A model generated the notes under the pieces. The model saw only the letters and a program-made list of their open reading frames with translations. It was not told the origin of the DNA and searched no databases. Position numbers and translations under genes: made by a program. A stretch of 64,000 bases of DNA from Ceratobasidium sp. AG-K (lineage: Eukaryota > Basidiomycota > Agaricomycetes > Cantharellales > Ceratobasidiaceae): assembly GCA_037039685.1 (NCBI GenBank), contig JAWNGF010000001.1:5642001-5706000 (forward strand). The letters are read 5' to 3'. This document shows, one piece after another, positions 48,578 through 60,049 of the stretch (position 1 is its first letter; every line of letters starts with the position of its first letter).

Positions 48578-49039
48578 CGATACTGTCGTTGGAAGCGGGT
48601 GAAGCACCTATAAGCGCCAGGAGCGGGTCGAAGATTGGGTTGGAATAAGCAGCGAGAACTTGGTGATCGACAAGGGCGAATGATGTTCAGTGACGATGGT
48701 CGTCGAGTTCAAGAGTAACTAGAGGTCGTGGCGGTGAATTGATGCCCAGTCAATCCATGGTGTGTGGAATGGTGGCCCGTGCACGAGGCTTCCTCGCAAA
48801 CGCATACACAACGTTTCGGTGAGAGAAACACTTTGGTATTTACTTGACATTACTGTAATGAAATGCACGTACAAATCTCAGTCGGACAAACATCAACTTT
48901 AGGTAGGAGGAGCATTCTAGCTGTCCATTCAATGCACATAAATCTCCGTGAAACCCTAATCAATTTACTATATACATTCTACGCACTCTCCTACAAACGC
49001 CCAAAGTCAAGTGATAAGCATCGACTCATGGGCAGGAAA

Positions 49040-51166
49040 CTAGTACTTACACCGAACCTGCACGCCAAGCGTCTTTTCCAACGCCCTGGTGGCAAAGTAT
49101 CGCACATCTGCGTCGGGGTCGTTGCGAAGGTTCTCGAGGGCAGGTACAATCGTTCGTTGGGCGACTTCGTGGCCCTCGGGCGAACCAGACGCTGCGAGCG
49201 AAGTGGCCAGGTTTTCGAGACATTTCGCAATGTTGAATCGGATATTGGGAATGGGGTCGGTCGCTAGTTGGAGCATAGCCGGCAAAACGCTGTCTCGAAT
49301 GACCTCGACTGTGAGACTAGGCGCCATGGTCTAGACAAAATGGCATGAGCGACAAGCTTGAATAGCAAAGGCCCGACGTACGGCAATCGCAATAACGGTC
49401 GTCATTCGGTGCAAATAGTTGTTGTGCCCAGCCATTGCGAGCACCTTGGGCACAATCGTCGTTTTGGCCCAATCCACACCAAACACATCAATCAACCGCT
49501 TGAGATTGACCGTGGCCGCCTCACGAATGCTATACACATTATCACCCAGCCAGAGCATGCAAAGGTTGCTCAGTTGGTCGTCAAAGAATGTGACGCCAAG
49601 CTGCGTAGACAACAGCGGAATATACTCGATAATAGCCTGACGGACACGCCACTGCTTGTCGTCGGCCAATTCGATAATCGCGGGCAAGAGTGACTGCGAT
49701 AGCATCTCAATACCAATGACTAGGGATCCAGGATGGATTAGTCAAATGCAATATATGGTCGTCATCGGAAACAACTCACCTCCGATTACCTGTTCCAATT
49801 TTCCAATCAAGTTCAATCGGACTTCGGGGAACTCGTCCTTGAGTAGGTGCATAAACAAAGGCAAAAGGTGATCGATGGTTCCTTCCCTGCCCAACAGAGG
49901 TGATAATCCTGCAATCTCCTTGCCTAATGCAGCCCGGACGTGTTGCGACGTGTCCGTAGATAGATCACGCACGCAGGGCAAAACACGAGCCAGGATGACA
50001 TCACGATCAAGTAACTTGGAGAATCCTGGGGTACCGTGTGAGCCCATGAACCCAAGTCCCATGCACGGAAGAAATTACCCGGAATCTGGCTAGCCGCTGC
50101 CGAGCGAACCTCTGCCTCGTTGTCTTTCAGCAACTGAACGTACGCGCCGACCATCTCGTCTCGAACAATCTCTGGACCAACAACCGAAGCCAGCTACCAA
50201 GTGTGGATGAGTGGAAATCGACCAAGAAGCCAGAACGACGAACCTTCATAAAGTTATTGGCCACCATGTACCGGACTCTCCAGCTCTTGTCAGAGACGGC
50301 TTGTCGGATTTGGGGCAATAGCTGCTCCTTGACCTCGGCAGGCTTCAGCTGCTCGGCAATCGCGATCAAGGCCTCGACTGTGAGCAAACGGACTGAATCT
50401 TGATCATCAGACGCGAGTTTTCGGTAGATGGGCAGTCCTTCGGAGAGTAGATGCTCTTTGGAGAGCTTCTTAACAAATGGCTGAAACTCAAAAGTCAGTA
50501 CATCGCTCGACCGAAATGTTGGACGCGACCCACACCAAGCCCCTTGGCGGCTGCTCGCCGAACCATGGGAGTATCGTCGTGTGCAAGGGCAGAGTATAGT
50601 TTTCGAAGCTCATCCTTGTGAGATGCAGACAAAGGGTATGCAGACACATATAACGCAGCAGCAGATGTGCGAGACGTAAACCAGTCGCCGGTAGAAAGCT
50701 TTCGGGTCAGAGGCACGAGATGGTCCTCGACCTGACGCGCGGATAGCAGGTCACCAATCTTGTTGATCGACTCGGTGGCCTATAAAAGGCAAACCGCATG
50801 CAATCAGCTCCATGCATAGCGGCCGTAAAGGCGCGTCACGCATACCTTGTCGCGTACTAGGGTCTCCTCCATTGTCGCGAGTTTTTCAAGAATCGGCAGC
50901 AACAAATGCGCGTGCTCACGCCCCCCAATATATTCTTCCAGTCCATTTCCAAGCTCTTCTCCAATTGCAACCAAGACCTCATCCTCGTCGTCGAGCGAGT
51001 CGAGCAAGAACGGTAAAAGTTCGTCGCGTGCGCGCTGAGGCCCAAGGGCAAGCGCGATGGTCGAAATACGGTGTATAGCATTCAAGCGTAGTTGGACATC
51101 CTCCGACTTGAGCTCATCCATAAGGATGGCGATCGGATAGAGCTCCTCTTGGCCGTGCGGATCCAT
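49040..51166 (-). CDS. Protein phosphatase 2A scaffold (A/PR65) subunit
   Basis: The start at 51166 gives '[20 protein letters not shown]'. The whole chain is HEAT repeats, among them '[20 protein letters not shown]', '[15 protein letters not shown]', '[20 protein letters not shown]', '[16 protein letters not shown]', '[15 protein letters not shown]', '[16 protein letters not shown]', '[20 protein letters not shown]', '[15 protein letters not shown]' and '[16 protein letters not shown]'. This is PR65/Tpd3, which bridges the PP2A catalytic and B subunits. About 590 aa, as expected for 15 repeats. I place the stop at 49040 ('GVQVRCKY'); a last splice could change the final residues. Confidence 0.95.
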
Positions 51167-52246
51167 TCTGCGAGTCTCTGCGCGGCCACCGATAAGCACG
51201 ATGGCGACGCGCGGGTCAAGGGGAAACAGACTTGCCTCAGTCTAGTGACGGTTGAGAAACGATTGTGTGTGTAAGGCACTTGGGTTCGTGGCAAGACGTG
51301 ATGATCTGGAATCGTGTAGGTAAACCGTGTGTGGGGCGGGGCAAGGGGGTTGTCCGCTGTTTGGCTTTGGCTTACCTCATAGGCGCGCTCGTTTGAAATA
51401 ATGGCCGACTCGAACAAGATGTAAATGACTGTTTATCTCGGAAACGCGTGTGCATCAACTCCGAAGATGTTAACTGAGCAGGCATGCGTTTGAACTTGCC
51501 AGCCGTAAGCTGGTACATGTATTGAGCTTTGTCATGCCATGCGTATGTGGCTGAGGTTTGCTTACCCCGTACATGCATGCATCAAGCCCGATCCGGAATT
51601 TCCTTTTAGTTTTTAGGTTGCAGTAAAATCAAACTTGCGACTCGTGAATTGGACAGATTGCTTGACCGTCGCATGCATCTCACTCTACGGGGCGTTCCGT
51701 AGTGTACAAAGTTTCAGCGGGATCTTCCGTGGAGATCACCCCTAGCTGCAATGCCCCCTACAATACGGCGCGCAGATCCGGTTGCCTCTGGGTGTTTTTG
51801 GAAAAGCCGTTATAGTTCCACAAATTGGCGACTGATTCCGTGTGTTGATGCCATGCTCCAACTCGAAGGGATCTGTGATTCAAAAGGCACCGAAATACAC
51901 CCGTTGAGAAGCTTATTTTTCCATTAAGTCCAAAAATGTAGATGGTGGCGCTCAGATTCAAAGCTATAGCACCTTTCTCGTGCATTGCCAGGAAGCTTGA
52001 AATTTTTGTCCGAGCAGGACTCCGGGTTATAGCCAGACAACCGGTTAGTGTAATAAAGTAATTTACTCACTCGGATTCAGCCGCCTGCCCGCATACACTG
52101 TAGGACTCTTTTGTCCACAAAATTTGGGTCAAAGTCCACATATTATGGTTTCCATGCACCGGGGACATTTCCACTCTTTGTGGAAATGAACATTTCGCCC
52201 ACTTTTCTCTTCTCGAGATAAATTCAGATGCAGTTTTGCCTAAGTC
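51167..52246. other. Gene-free region left of the transposase block
   Basis: About 1.1 kb with short random-looking frames only. The first part must be the PP2A-A leader/promoter. No recognised repeats or RNA genes. Confidence 0.45.
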
Positions 52247-52348
52247 CACTATTTACGGAAAAACTAAAAACTAAAAAAAGTGGATTTGAATGCTTAGAAC
52301 GTAAAAAGACGGAGTGATTATGGGACTAGTGTCTGAAATTTAAGGACG

Positions 52349-52362
52349 TGCACGCTGTGGCA
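52349..52362 (+). repeat. Recurrent motif TGCACGCTGTGGCA, copy 1
   Basis: Exact 14-mer shared with 60578-60591 in the same orientation; its 12 nt core is also at 53023-53034. Followed by an A tract and, about 30 nt on, TAAAAACTGTCC. It might be a transposase-binding repeat of the element. Confidence 0.4.
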
Positions 52363-52488
52363 TGAAAAAAAAAACGGTTTTGTTGAGCATAAAAACTGTC
52401 CAAACCGTCAAGATTGGTGCCTGTGCCGCAAGAAGGGAAAAATCGTCATTTCTATTTCGGAAGGTAACAGCAACATCTGCTTACGGGT

Positions 52489-52791
52489 CTAATCGGTATC
52501 CTGAGTAGGCGCGTTGTTGGCGGCGTCGTCTATCAAAAGGTGCTGCATGTGAAGCGTATTGCTTAGCTCCCACAGAAGCTGGTCTCCTGAGATATTGTCG
52601 CTTCGCATTCGGTTCATGAGATTCTGAACCGCGGCGCGAACCGATACAACCGTTAGAGTTTCAGGGCGACTAACGTGCGAGTGAAAAAAGCGGCACTCGA
52701 GAGGTATGGCTTGCCCGCACCCGAAGCACACCCAGGGCTGGGGATAATTGAGTTCAGCGCACATGGGCTTGGGTTGGGGACGAGGCCGCAT
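52489..52791 (-). CDS. Small hypothetical ORF downstream of the transposase
   Basis: 100 aa starting 'MRPRPQPKPMCAELNYPQPW' with a Cys pair in 'WVCFGCGQ' and a helical tail 'VRAAVQNLMNRMRSDN'. A GATTCGTAG acceptor-like site sits just before the ATG, so it may be the last exon of a longer gene. Same strand as the transposase. No family recognised; it could be a second transposon product or noise. Confidence 0.35.
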   Translation of the reverse strand: MRPRPQPKPMCAELNYPQPWVCFGCGQAIPLECRFFHSHVSRPETLTVVSVRAAVQNLMNRMRSDNISGDQLLWELSNTLHMQHLLIDDAANNAPTQDTD

Positions 52792-53022
52792 CTACGAATC
52801 ATTTGTTAGTGTCAGGTCACCCATTGCGTCAACACATACGTTGGGATTGGCAGGACTAAAACCCGGCGGTCAGGGCAGAACAATGAACAAGCGACGGTGC
52901 AATATAAAACGAGAAGTGGGGAACGGGGGATGACGGTCAGCGATGAGCTGGCTGGGTTTATATATAACTCACAAACCGTTCGATCCGAGTGGAAATATGA
53001 CGCGTAACTTGTTGCGCCTGTC

Positions 53023-53034
53023 GCACGCTGTGGC
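53023..53034 (+). repeat. Recurrent motif GCACGCTGTGGC, copy 2
   Basis: Core 12-mer identical to the copies at 52350 and 60579, same orientation, located between the small ORF and the transposase stop. Confidence 0.4.
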
Positions 53035-53460
53035 TTACGCCAAGGCTGCCCCACTTGAGGATCTTCTTGTGCTAGAGGCCGATTTGAGGATGACGTCGGT
53101 GGCACTGTGAGTGTGATGGAAGGTTTCTGGTTCCTGCGATGACTTCTGATTGCAAAAGGTGAGCCAACAAGGCAATTCCATAAAAATTGGAAAAGGTACA
53201 AGACTCTAATTGAATGTGTACTAAAGGGCTAGTTAATATAGACGAAACCGATCATGATAAACTTAAACTAAATGAAAAATGGGCAAGAAGCTCACGCGCT
53301 GTCACGCAGCTCATGGTGACGTAGGATACCACAGTGTAGGTGGCTCGGGTCAAAGAAGTGGATGCGTGGACAATCTGGCTCGCGAATCTCCACAAACAAG
53401 CTGTTTCACGCAAGCGAGTAGTGATTAGAGTGCGTGCAAAATAACCCCACAAAAACTAAC

Positions 53461-56400
53461 CTAAACATCGTCTGGTGGGACGTCCCAATCATTAGGGTCG
53501 AGCATATCGTCGGCCGCGTCAATACGGCCCACGACAGTATGCCGATCAACAATGTACGACCTCAAAGGTTGGGTGGTTGTTGTGTACCGTCCGATTAGAC
53601 AATCAATATCCGACACGGCAACTAACTCGGGGATGGCTAGACTGCCTCCGACGAGCTTGTACTGCAACAGGTCCGTACCGTTCTCGCGAACACGTCTGAG
53701 GCATGGTAGGGGGGCAATGGCGGCAAGGATTATTGGTCGCAAAGACGGTGCAGCTCGGTTTGCTGCTTGGTAGAGCGTTTCTAGAAACTGTGTGTGAATG
53801 ACAATGAAACGTTCGACCTGTCCGTAGCTTGCACTTGGTTCTTGTGTGACTTGCACGCCTGGGCGAGTCCAATTGAACCGGCTTAACCGGCTTTGAAACT
53901 GAAGTAATAACGTTAGCAATTGAAACTACAAAATGATAAATGCAAGCACCTTGACAAACGATGCGTCACGCGCAGCCTGTTCCGAATGGTTCGTCACCCT
54001 GGCGGCACGAATAAGATCGCCGTCAATTTGCTGCATACGGCCCCAATGAACAAACTTGCAGCGCGACATTGCAGCCTTAACAAACACCGGTTTGAAGCCA
54101 AGATATGCGGCCACAAAGGCCGACGCTTTGCGGAGGAGGTCGGGCGAGAAAGTGAGGACACGGCGCGGGTAGCCAAACACAAGACCGGGGTAGTCGCAAT
54201 ACTGCACGCCCGATATCCCAGATAATCGATTGGGGCGGAGCTCAAGCTCCTTGCGTAGTCCGTATAGCAACTTCAGCTGCGACAGCTGAGCTACTTGCAA
54301 CACACGACGATCGAGGGATGCGTATGGATACCGTCGACTTTTGTTGGATCGCGCTAGGAACCCGCAGTACCGCTCCATCGCAAAGGCCCAGTAAGCCCAC
54401 ACAGGGCCCATTCGTTCGATATCGTCGGCAACGTGGAGAAGGGCATGGATCGGGGATGTACACACGCGTAATCGGTCTTGAGTCTTCATGTAGTAAAGGC
54501 TATGCGGATGACAAGGGAAAAAAAGGGTCGAATTAGCCGGAAAAAAAAAAAGCGAACGGTTGGAGCGTAAAATTAACTCACTCCTCATACTTCTTGACCC
54601 ATTTTGCGAAACCCTCACGGATATATTGAACGTCTTGCGTTGTGAGCTCAATGCCAATGCATCGATTGATAAGTTTGACGAGCTCGATGAAATGGCGGTA
54701 ATATGCGTCGTTGGTGAACTTATGGAGTAGCAAACCGGGAGCAAGAAGGGTGGCAAAGATGAGTATGGATTCCGATGTCAGCTCCGATCGCTTTTTCTGG
54801 ATGTTGGGAACGCGACCGCCAAAGCTCGACGGGATTGTGTCGCCACTTTTCGAGCATGCAGCTCCAATGGCAGCCCAAACCGTTCCGTCAATGAGATAAC
54901 CCTTGACGCCCGAGCCAAACTTCTCGTAGTCCCGAGAACGTGTCCAAAGGTCGAGTAATGTTTTGATAACATTCTCGAACATCAGGTGCATGAAATCATG
55001 TGGGAAAGAGCCGGGGAAAGTGAGGGAGCTGAGCTGCGCAAGGGTCGAAAGACCATTTATTCCGGTGTCACGGCCACGAGTGTCTGACGCATTCCTCGAT
55101 TGGGCTTCCTCGACATGGATGGCATCGCGAAGAAACTCTTGATGTGTTCGCATTGGGAGGTTGTAGGGGTCGTACGTGCGCGGGCCTTCGTGTGCCTGGG
55201 CAAAAGGTCGTGCAAGTGGAATATAATAGTGGGTGCCATACCGGATTCCAACGACTTTGCAGGCGCGACACGGATGTTTGCCGTTGTGCCCTTTCATGCA
55301 CATGAGCTTGGCGACCGCAGGCATGTCACCAAAGCAGGCAATCAGGTGGGCGCGAAGACAAAACGGCCGCATCTCCTCGCCGTCGAATGCCGCGACACCG
55401 TGCCCGAGTGACTCAAGTTCGGAGATGAGTGGCTCGAGGAAGGAGTCGAGCTCTTTGGGAGTGTTCGGCCCTGGTATGACGCCAACGCAGAGTAGATTCT
55501 CGAGGCGGGTTCGAATTTTGGGGTTAAGGTTATAATTGAAAAGGACAAGCGGCCAGCATTGGTGGCTGCGGCTCTTGAACGGCCCAAAGCCGTCAGTTGA
55601 CAGTCCCAACGCGACGTCGGTTGGTGACGAAAAGTAGGTGTCGTCGAGGGTTTCTCCATTGATCCGAACCCTTTTCCCGAGTAAGTCGCGGTAGAGTTGG
55701 CCGTCAAATATATCGGCATAAGCCCCAGGTCGGTGGCGGCGACGAGCGCGGTACCTAAGAAGCCGCGCGGTTTCTTTATCACGGTACATGTTGACCAGTC
55801 GAGGAATGAGGGGAATGTAGAGGAACGTGCGGCGCGGGACACGCTGGTCGGGCCTATTCTTGTTGACCTTGTATCGATGAGTCGCACAAACGGGGCAGGA
55901 CTCCAGATTCTCGTATGGACCCGTAAATGCGACACACGAGTTAACACAGCAGTGAATCTTGATGCCACTCATGCCAGTAAGTCTCGGCACTTGCGTCTTG
56001 ATCGTACTCGGCTTGGGGAAGTTAGCGAGCTGGTTGGGAAATGCGTCGGGAAGGAGTTCGAAGGCGGCACCACTGATATCGGATGTGACTTTATAGTTAA
56101 AGGCGTGCGCGATGAACTTTTCGTGAGGTGTCAACTTGAATCCTACAAGAGCGTTAGCCGTCAACGAATACAACATGGGCTATTAGTTACTTGCCCCCAT
56201 TTCGAGCCACTTCTCCCTGGGCCTGCATCTTTGCAATGTCCTCGGCGCTCAAACCTCTGAGCCATGGTTCTTGGTCGTATAGGTCCTGCATCAAGCAATC
56301 CGGCGCGGGGGAAGCTTGACGACTGGATGGACCCGCGCCAGGAGTATCGAACCGGAAGTCAAAATGCCGGGTGCGGGCATCGTTGAGATCGGACTCAGAC

Positions 56401-56729
56401 TCCTGTACAGGCGCGTTTGACAACGACCGAGACCGAGACCAAGACCGAGCGGGGGCGCGCCGACGTTTGCGTTTCCGGCCACGGGGAGGAGGGCCCTGGG
56501 ATTGAGACGGAGGCGGGTTTGCTGGCGGGTTGCGTTGCCGCGGGCCGCGAGAACGATGGCGTCGAGCAGGAACCTCGCCGCGTGCAAGAAGCTGGCGGGC
56601 AAGGCGCAGCACTTTGGCCTCACGCCGCTGCTGACTACCCGGGCATCCGAGGCGAGCGTGTCGTCGTACCGTTCCCTTCGTGTAGGTCTGGTTGCATGCT
56701 GGACACCTCAAGTCCCGCCCTGCTGGCAT
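53461..56729 (-). CDS. Tnp2-family transposase (CACTA/EnSpm superfamily)
   Basis: Exons 56195-56729, 54582-56142, 53950-54499 and 53461-53898 give about 1,027 aa. The N-terminus has a C2HC-like zinc finger ('LRCPACNQTYTKGTVRRHAR' plus LGC) and a basic linker. The Tnp2 core follows: a Cys cluster 'IHCCVNSCVAFTG' and 'CPVCATHRY', 'LGLSTDGFGPFKSRSHQCWP', 'GVIPGPNTPKELDSFLEPLI', 'FDGEEMRPFCLRAHLIACFG', 'GKHPCRACKVVG' and 'FPHDFMHLMFENVIKTLLDL'. The D-G-F and GP...LDSFLEPL blocks carry the acidic residues expected of a DDE enzyme. The reading is open throughout with no stops, so the copy may be intact. Intron 56143-56194 is GC-AG. It cuts and pastes DNA of its own element. Confidence 0.88.
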
Positions 56730-57935
56730 GCTGAACCAAGAGCAAGTTAGCTACCTTAGCAGCTTGCTGTTCGCATGGGGACCATACGTACGAGGGGTCT
56801 TTGGTTCGCAAGCAGAGCGCCCGGGGCTGCTGAGAACCACATTTGGGAAAATCGTCTGGGAGTTAAGTTAGAACCGCGAGTGTTTGCCTAAGGAAACAAA
56901 CTTACATTTGTGTTTTGCCGTAGTATCGGCTTGCAATTAAGCTCCCGATCATTGTGCCGCGGTGCTAGCGTGCAATTGGTGCAGCAAAACGGACCTGGAT
57001 CAACAGGTATAACCAATAACGCGCTATGACCCCGCCTTTGGCTGACCGTTTGGATGTCGAGCAAACAGCAGGTTGTTGATTGACAAGTCGAGAAGCAAAC
57101 AGAACAAAATAATGAGCGAGCAGACTTCGGAGACGAAATAAAAAGACTTATCTAGCTCGATACACGCGTAAATGATCGCATGTCATAAGAAGCAAGAAGG
57201 CCGAGTTGTTTGGACCTAAGAATCACACGTGAATCACGCGTTCAATAGCTGCAGGTAGCACACATACGCGTGTCTTTGGCAAAAAGCACACAGCGGACGC
57301 CCCATCGATCTCGATATTTTTTGCATGCATCTCGACTGTGACGCAAAAATCATTGAAAAAAAAGTGTGTGTTAGTAAATGTGTTGAGAACAACCAGAGTC
57401 ACAACATACCGTCTGCTGCGTTGCCGACTTCACCACAAAAATTGACTCCCAGGCCATGTTGACCCTGGCGACAAGGGATGTATGCGTTGGTCGTGCTCGT
57501 GAAACGTGGAGCAGCCGCTGCCGCTGACAGGGAACGACACTAGCGCGCCGGAGACTGGGTTCAGAAAAAGTGGTCAGAGGGTTTAATTAGTTTCGTTGGT
57601 GAACTCACAAAATCCAGGCCCGGCCCTGTGACAGCGGCGTCGTGGCGTGAGGGTGGTGGTGGAGCGGGGCAGAGGGTCGAGTCATGTGTGTCGTCATATG
57701 ACCAATCTTACGACCGCCGATGGCTCCCGATTGGCCCATGATCGTCACGTGTTCTGACTGAACATGGACCCTACGATCATGACTTCACTCGTGGCGCATC
57801 GCAGGCCTTTGGCCAACTCGTTGAATCCGCCTCCGCCTTATCACCTGTCCCTACCACGTCTCCCACTTCTGCAGCTGTCAGCGTCGCTGTCCCTCTCGCC
57901 TTTTTTCTCCACTTTTTCTTAATTTTCTTTCTCAT
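56730..57935. promoter_or_regulatory. Divergent 1.2 kb region between transposase and low-complexity gene
   Basis: No coding frame with features. It contains the promoters of both genes. A leader exon of the transposase could lie here (GT-AG like pairs near 56760-56910), but I could not fix one. Confidence 0.4.
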
Positions 57936-60049
57936 ATGGCCGGCAACAAAGGAAAAGGCAAACAAACGTACCAGGACGAAGAGGAAGACAAGCTGCCTGA
58001 AGGTGAAGAGGATGAGGATCTCGACGCCGACGTGTCGAAAACCCTCGGCTCTGCGTTCAACCGCAAGAAGGAACGCGGGTTGACTAAGCAATGGGCGTCG
58101 AACGAGGATGGTGACAAAGATGAGTATGAGCGGGCTAAACGTACGTTTTTCTCGCTCGCTCTCACTCACAACACTAACAACACCTTCAAGTGGCGGCGCT
58201 GCAAGCCAAACTCAGCCTTGCTTGCGCTCAAATCGCGCGCTTCGAACGTGCTGGGCAACTCGACACCGCCGGCGCATCCGGGTCGGGGTCATCGTCAAGG
58301 GACGTGGACAAGAAGAAAAAGAAGAAAAAGAAGAAGGAAAAAAACAAGCGTACCAAGATGATCCCATCCCCCGAGAAACGCACGAAGGTCAACGCGGGAG
58401 ACTGGATGGAATGGCTACAGTTTTCGAAGCCCCAGTGGTCAGCCGCCCGGGTAAGTATATATATTTGTGTTATTTCGCGTCCCGACGTGCTAACAATGAA
58501 CGGCGTTCCGCAGGCTGCTATGCGGAGGGCGATTTCGAAGTCGGGCCTCAACCTCGACAACGTTTTTCGGCGTCAACAGCCCGCGGATGTTGCGTGTGCA
58601 CTTCAATTGGTAAGCTTGTATATTCACAACTAACTACAGTATTAACTCATATCTCCAGTTTGCGAAACATGTACCCGAGTTTGATGCTTTCGAAGACAAC
58701 TGGGGAGCCGGACAATTGCTCCAAGAAACGTTCAACCACCTTCGCTTGAACCACTTGCGTCATACGAATCAATCCTCGTCCTCGTCTTCCAGCGACGACA
58801 GCGAAAGCAACGACGATGATGATGATGACGAGCCGAGGTCGTCGAAAAAACGCAAGGCCAACTCGAGCGCGGGCGCACCTTTGCGGAATCGGCATCAGTC
58901 GAGCAACAAGGGCGAGGACGACGAGGGCGAGGACAGAGAAATGGCGCCTCCCGAGCGTCCACCGAAGAAACGTAAGGTGGATGAGCCTGAGTCCATGCCT
59001 CAGCCCGGTAAAACCGCCAAGAAGGCCGCAGGTCGCGATCCTGTCTTGCCCCCGAAGAAGGCACCGCCCAAGAAGTCCAAGGCGACTGGAGGCAAGGCAC
59101 CCGAGACTAACCACGTGGAGGACGAAGAGGAGGACGAAGAGGAGGACGAAGAGGACGAAGAGGAGGAAGAGGAGGAAGAGGACGAGGAGGAATTGCCTCC
59201 CAAGAAGAAGAGCAAGCCAAGCGCGTCGGCCAATACCTCGGCGAAAACGTCCAAGCAAAAGGACCGCGTCCGCGACGATGACGGTGGTGCTGATCAAGGC
59301 GGCTCCAAGCGTCCGCCCCCGTCGAAGTCGAGTACGTCCGGCCCTGGAACCTGTAAGTGTTCCCTCGTACACCATTTATTCATAACCTAATTCTACATTT
59401 AGCTCCTTTTCGACCACAGCCTTCCCGCGGAGCTGATTCTCGCCCGGGATCAGGCTTTGCGGTCGAGATACCCCGGTCGGGGACCAGTTCCCCTCGTCGC
59501 ACCTCAGGACCCGCCACCGTTCCCTCTGGCGCCGTTCGTTCTACCACTGACGCTGCTGCCTTGGCGATGTTGAATAACGGCGTTGCCCCAACGCCCAAGT
59601 CGAAGCCGAAGCCGAAGTCGTCGAAGTCGTCGAAGTCGAAGCGGAAGCGGAAGGCGCATGATCAAAGCGACGACGACGACGAACAAGAACACGCGGAGGA
59701 GGAGCAGGAGGAGCAGGAACAGGAGCAGGAACAGCCCCGGGACGACCAAGAGGAGTTGGAGCCAGGAGAAGGCGGCGACGACGAGCAATTCGACGACGAT
59801 GAGGGCGACCAGGTCGGTTCGAAGGGGAAGGGCAAAAAGAATGGGAAGGGGCTGAAAGACCCTCGGCTTCCCGCCCGCGAATCGATTCCGCGCAAAGCAA
59901 AGAAGAGCACTGCTCAGCCGCGCAGCTCCGATCAGGACGACGGTCAAGACGATGGTCAAGGCGAAAGCAGTGGCGGAGGTGGTGGTCGCGGCGGTCGCGG
60001 TGGTCGCGGTGGTCAAGGCGGTCGCGGCGGCAAGGGAAAGAAAGTTTGA
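57936..60049 (+). CDS. Low-complexity acidic/basic/RGG protein, hypothetical
   Basis: Six or so exons give about 640 aa. It starts 'MAGNKGKGKQTYQDEEEDKL', then 'NRKKERGLTKQWASNEDGDK', a helix with 'LQAKLSLACAQIARFERAG', a poly-Lys run, and a conserved-looking core: 'GDWMEWLQFSKPQWSAAR', 'AAMRRAISKSGLNLDNVFRR', 'FAKHVPEFDAFEDNWGAGQL' and 'LQETFNHLRLNHL'. The remainder is tracts of Asp/Glu and Lys/Ser and ends in an RGG-like Gly/Arg block. Such a layout suits a nuclear nucleic-acid or histone binder. No known domain. Position, divergent from the transposase and inside the candidate ends, suggests a transposon accessory protein, but a host gene is equally possible. Confidence 0.6.

Noticed and set aside
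58647..59375. Minus-strand frame reading as a Leu/Phe-rich membrane-like protein opposite the acidic tracts.
   Set aside because: It is the antisense of GAA/GAC repeats in the plus-strand gene; the hydrophobicity is a composition artefact.
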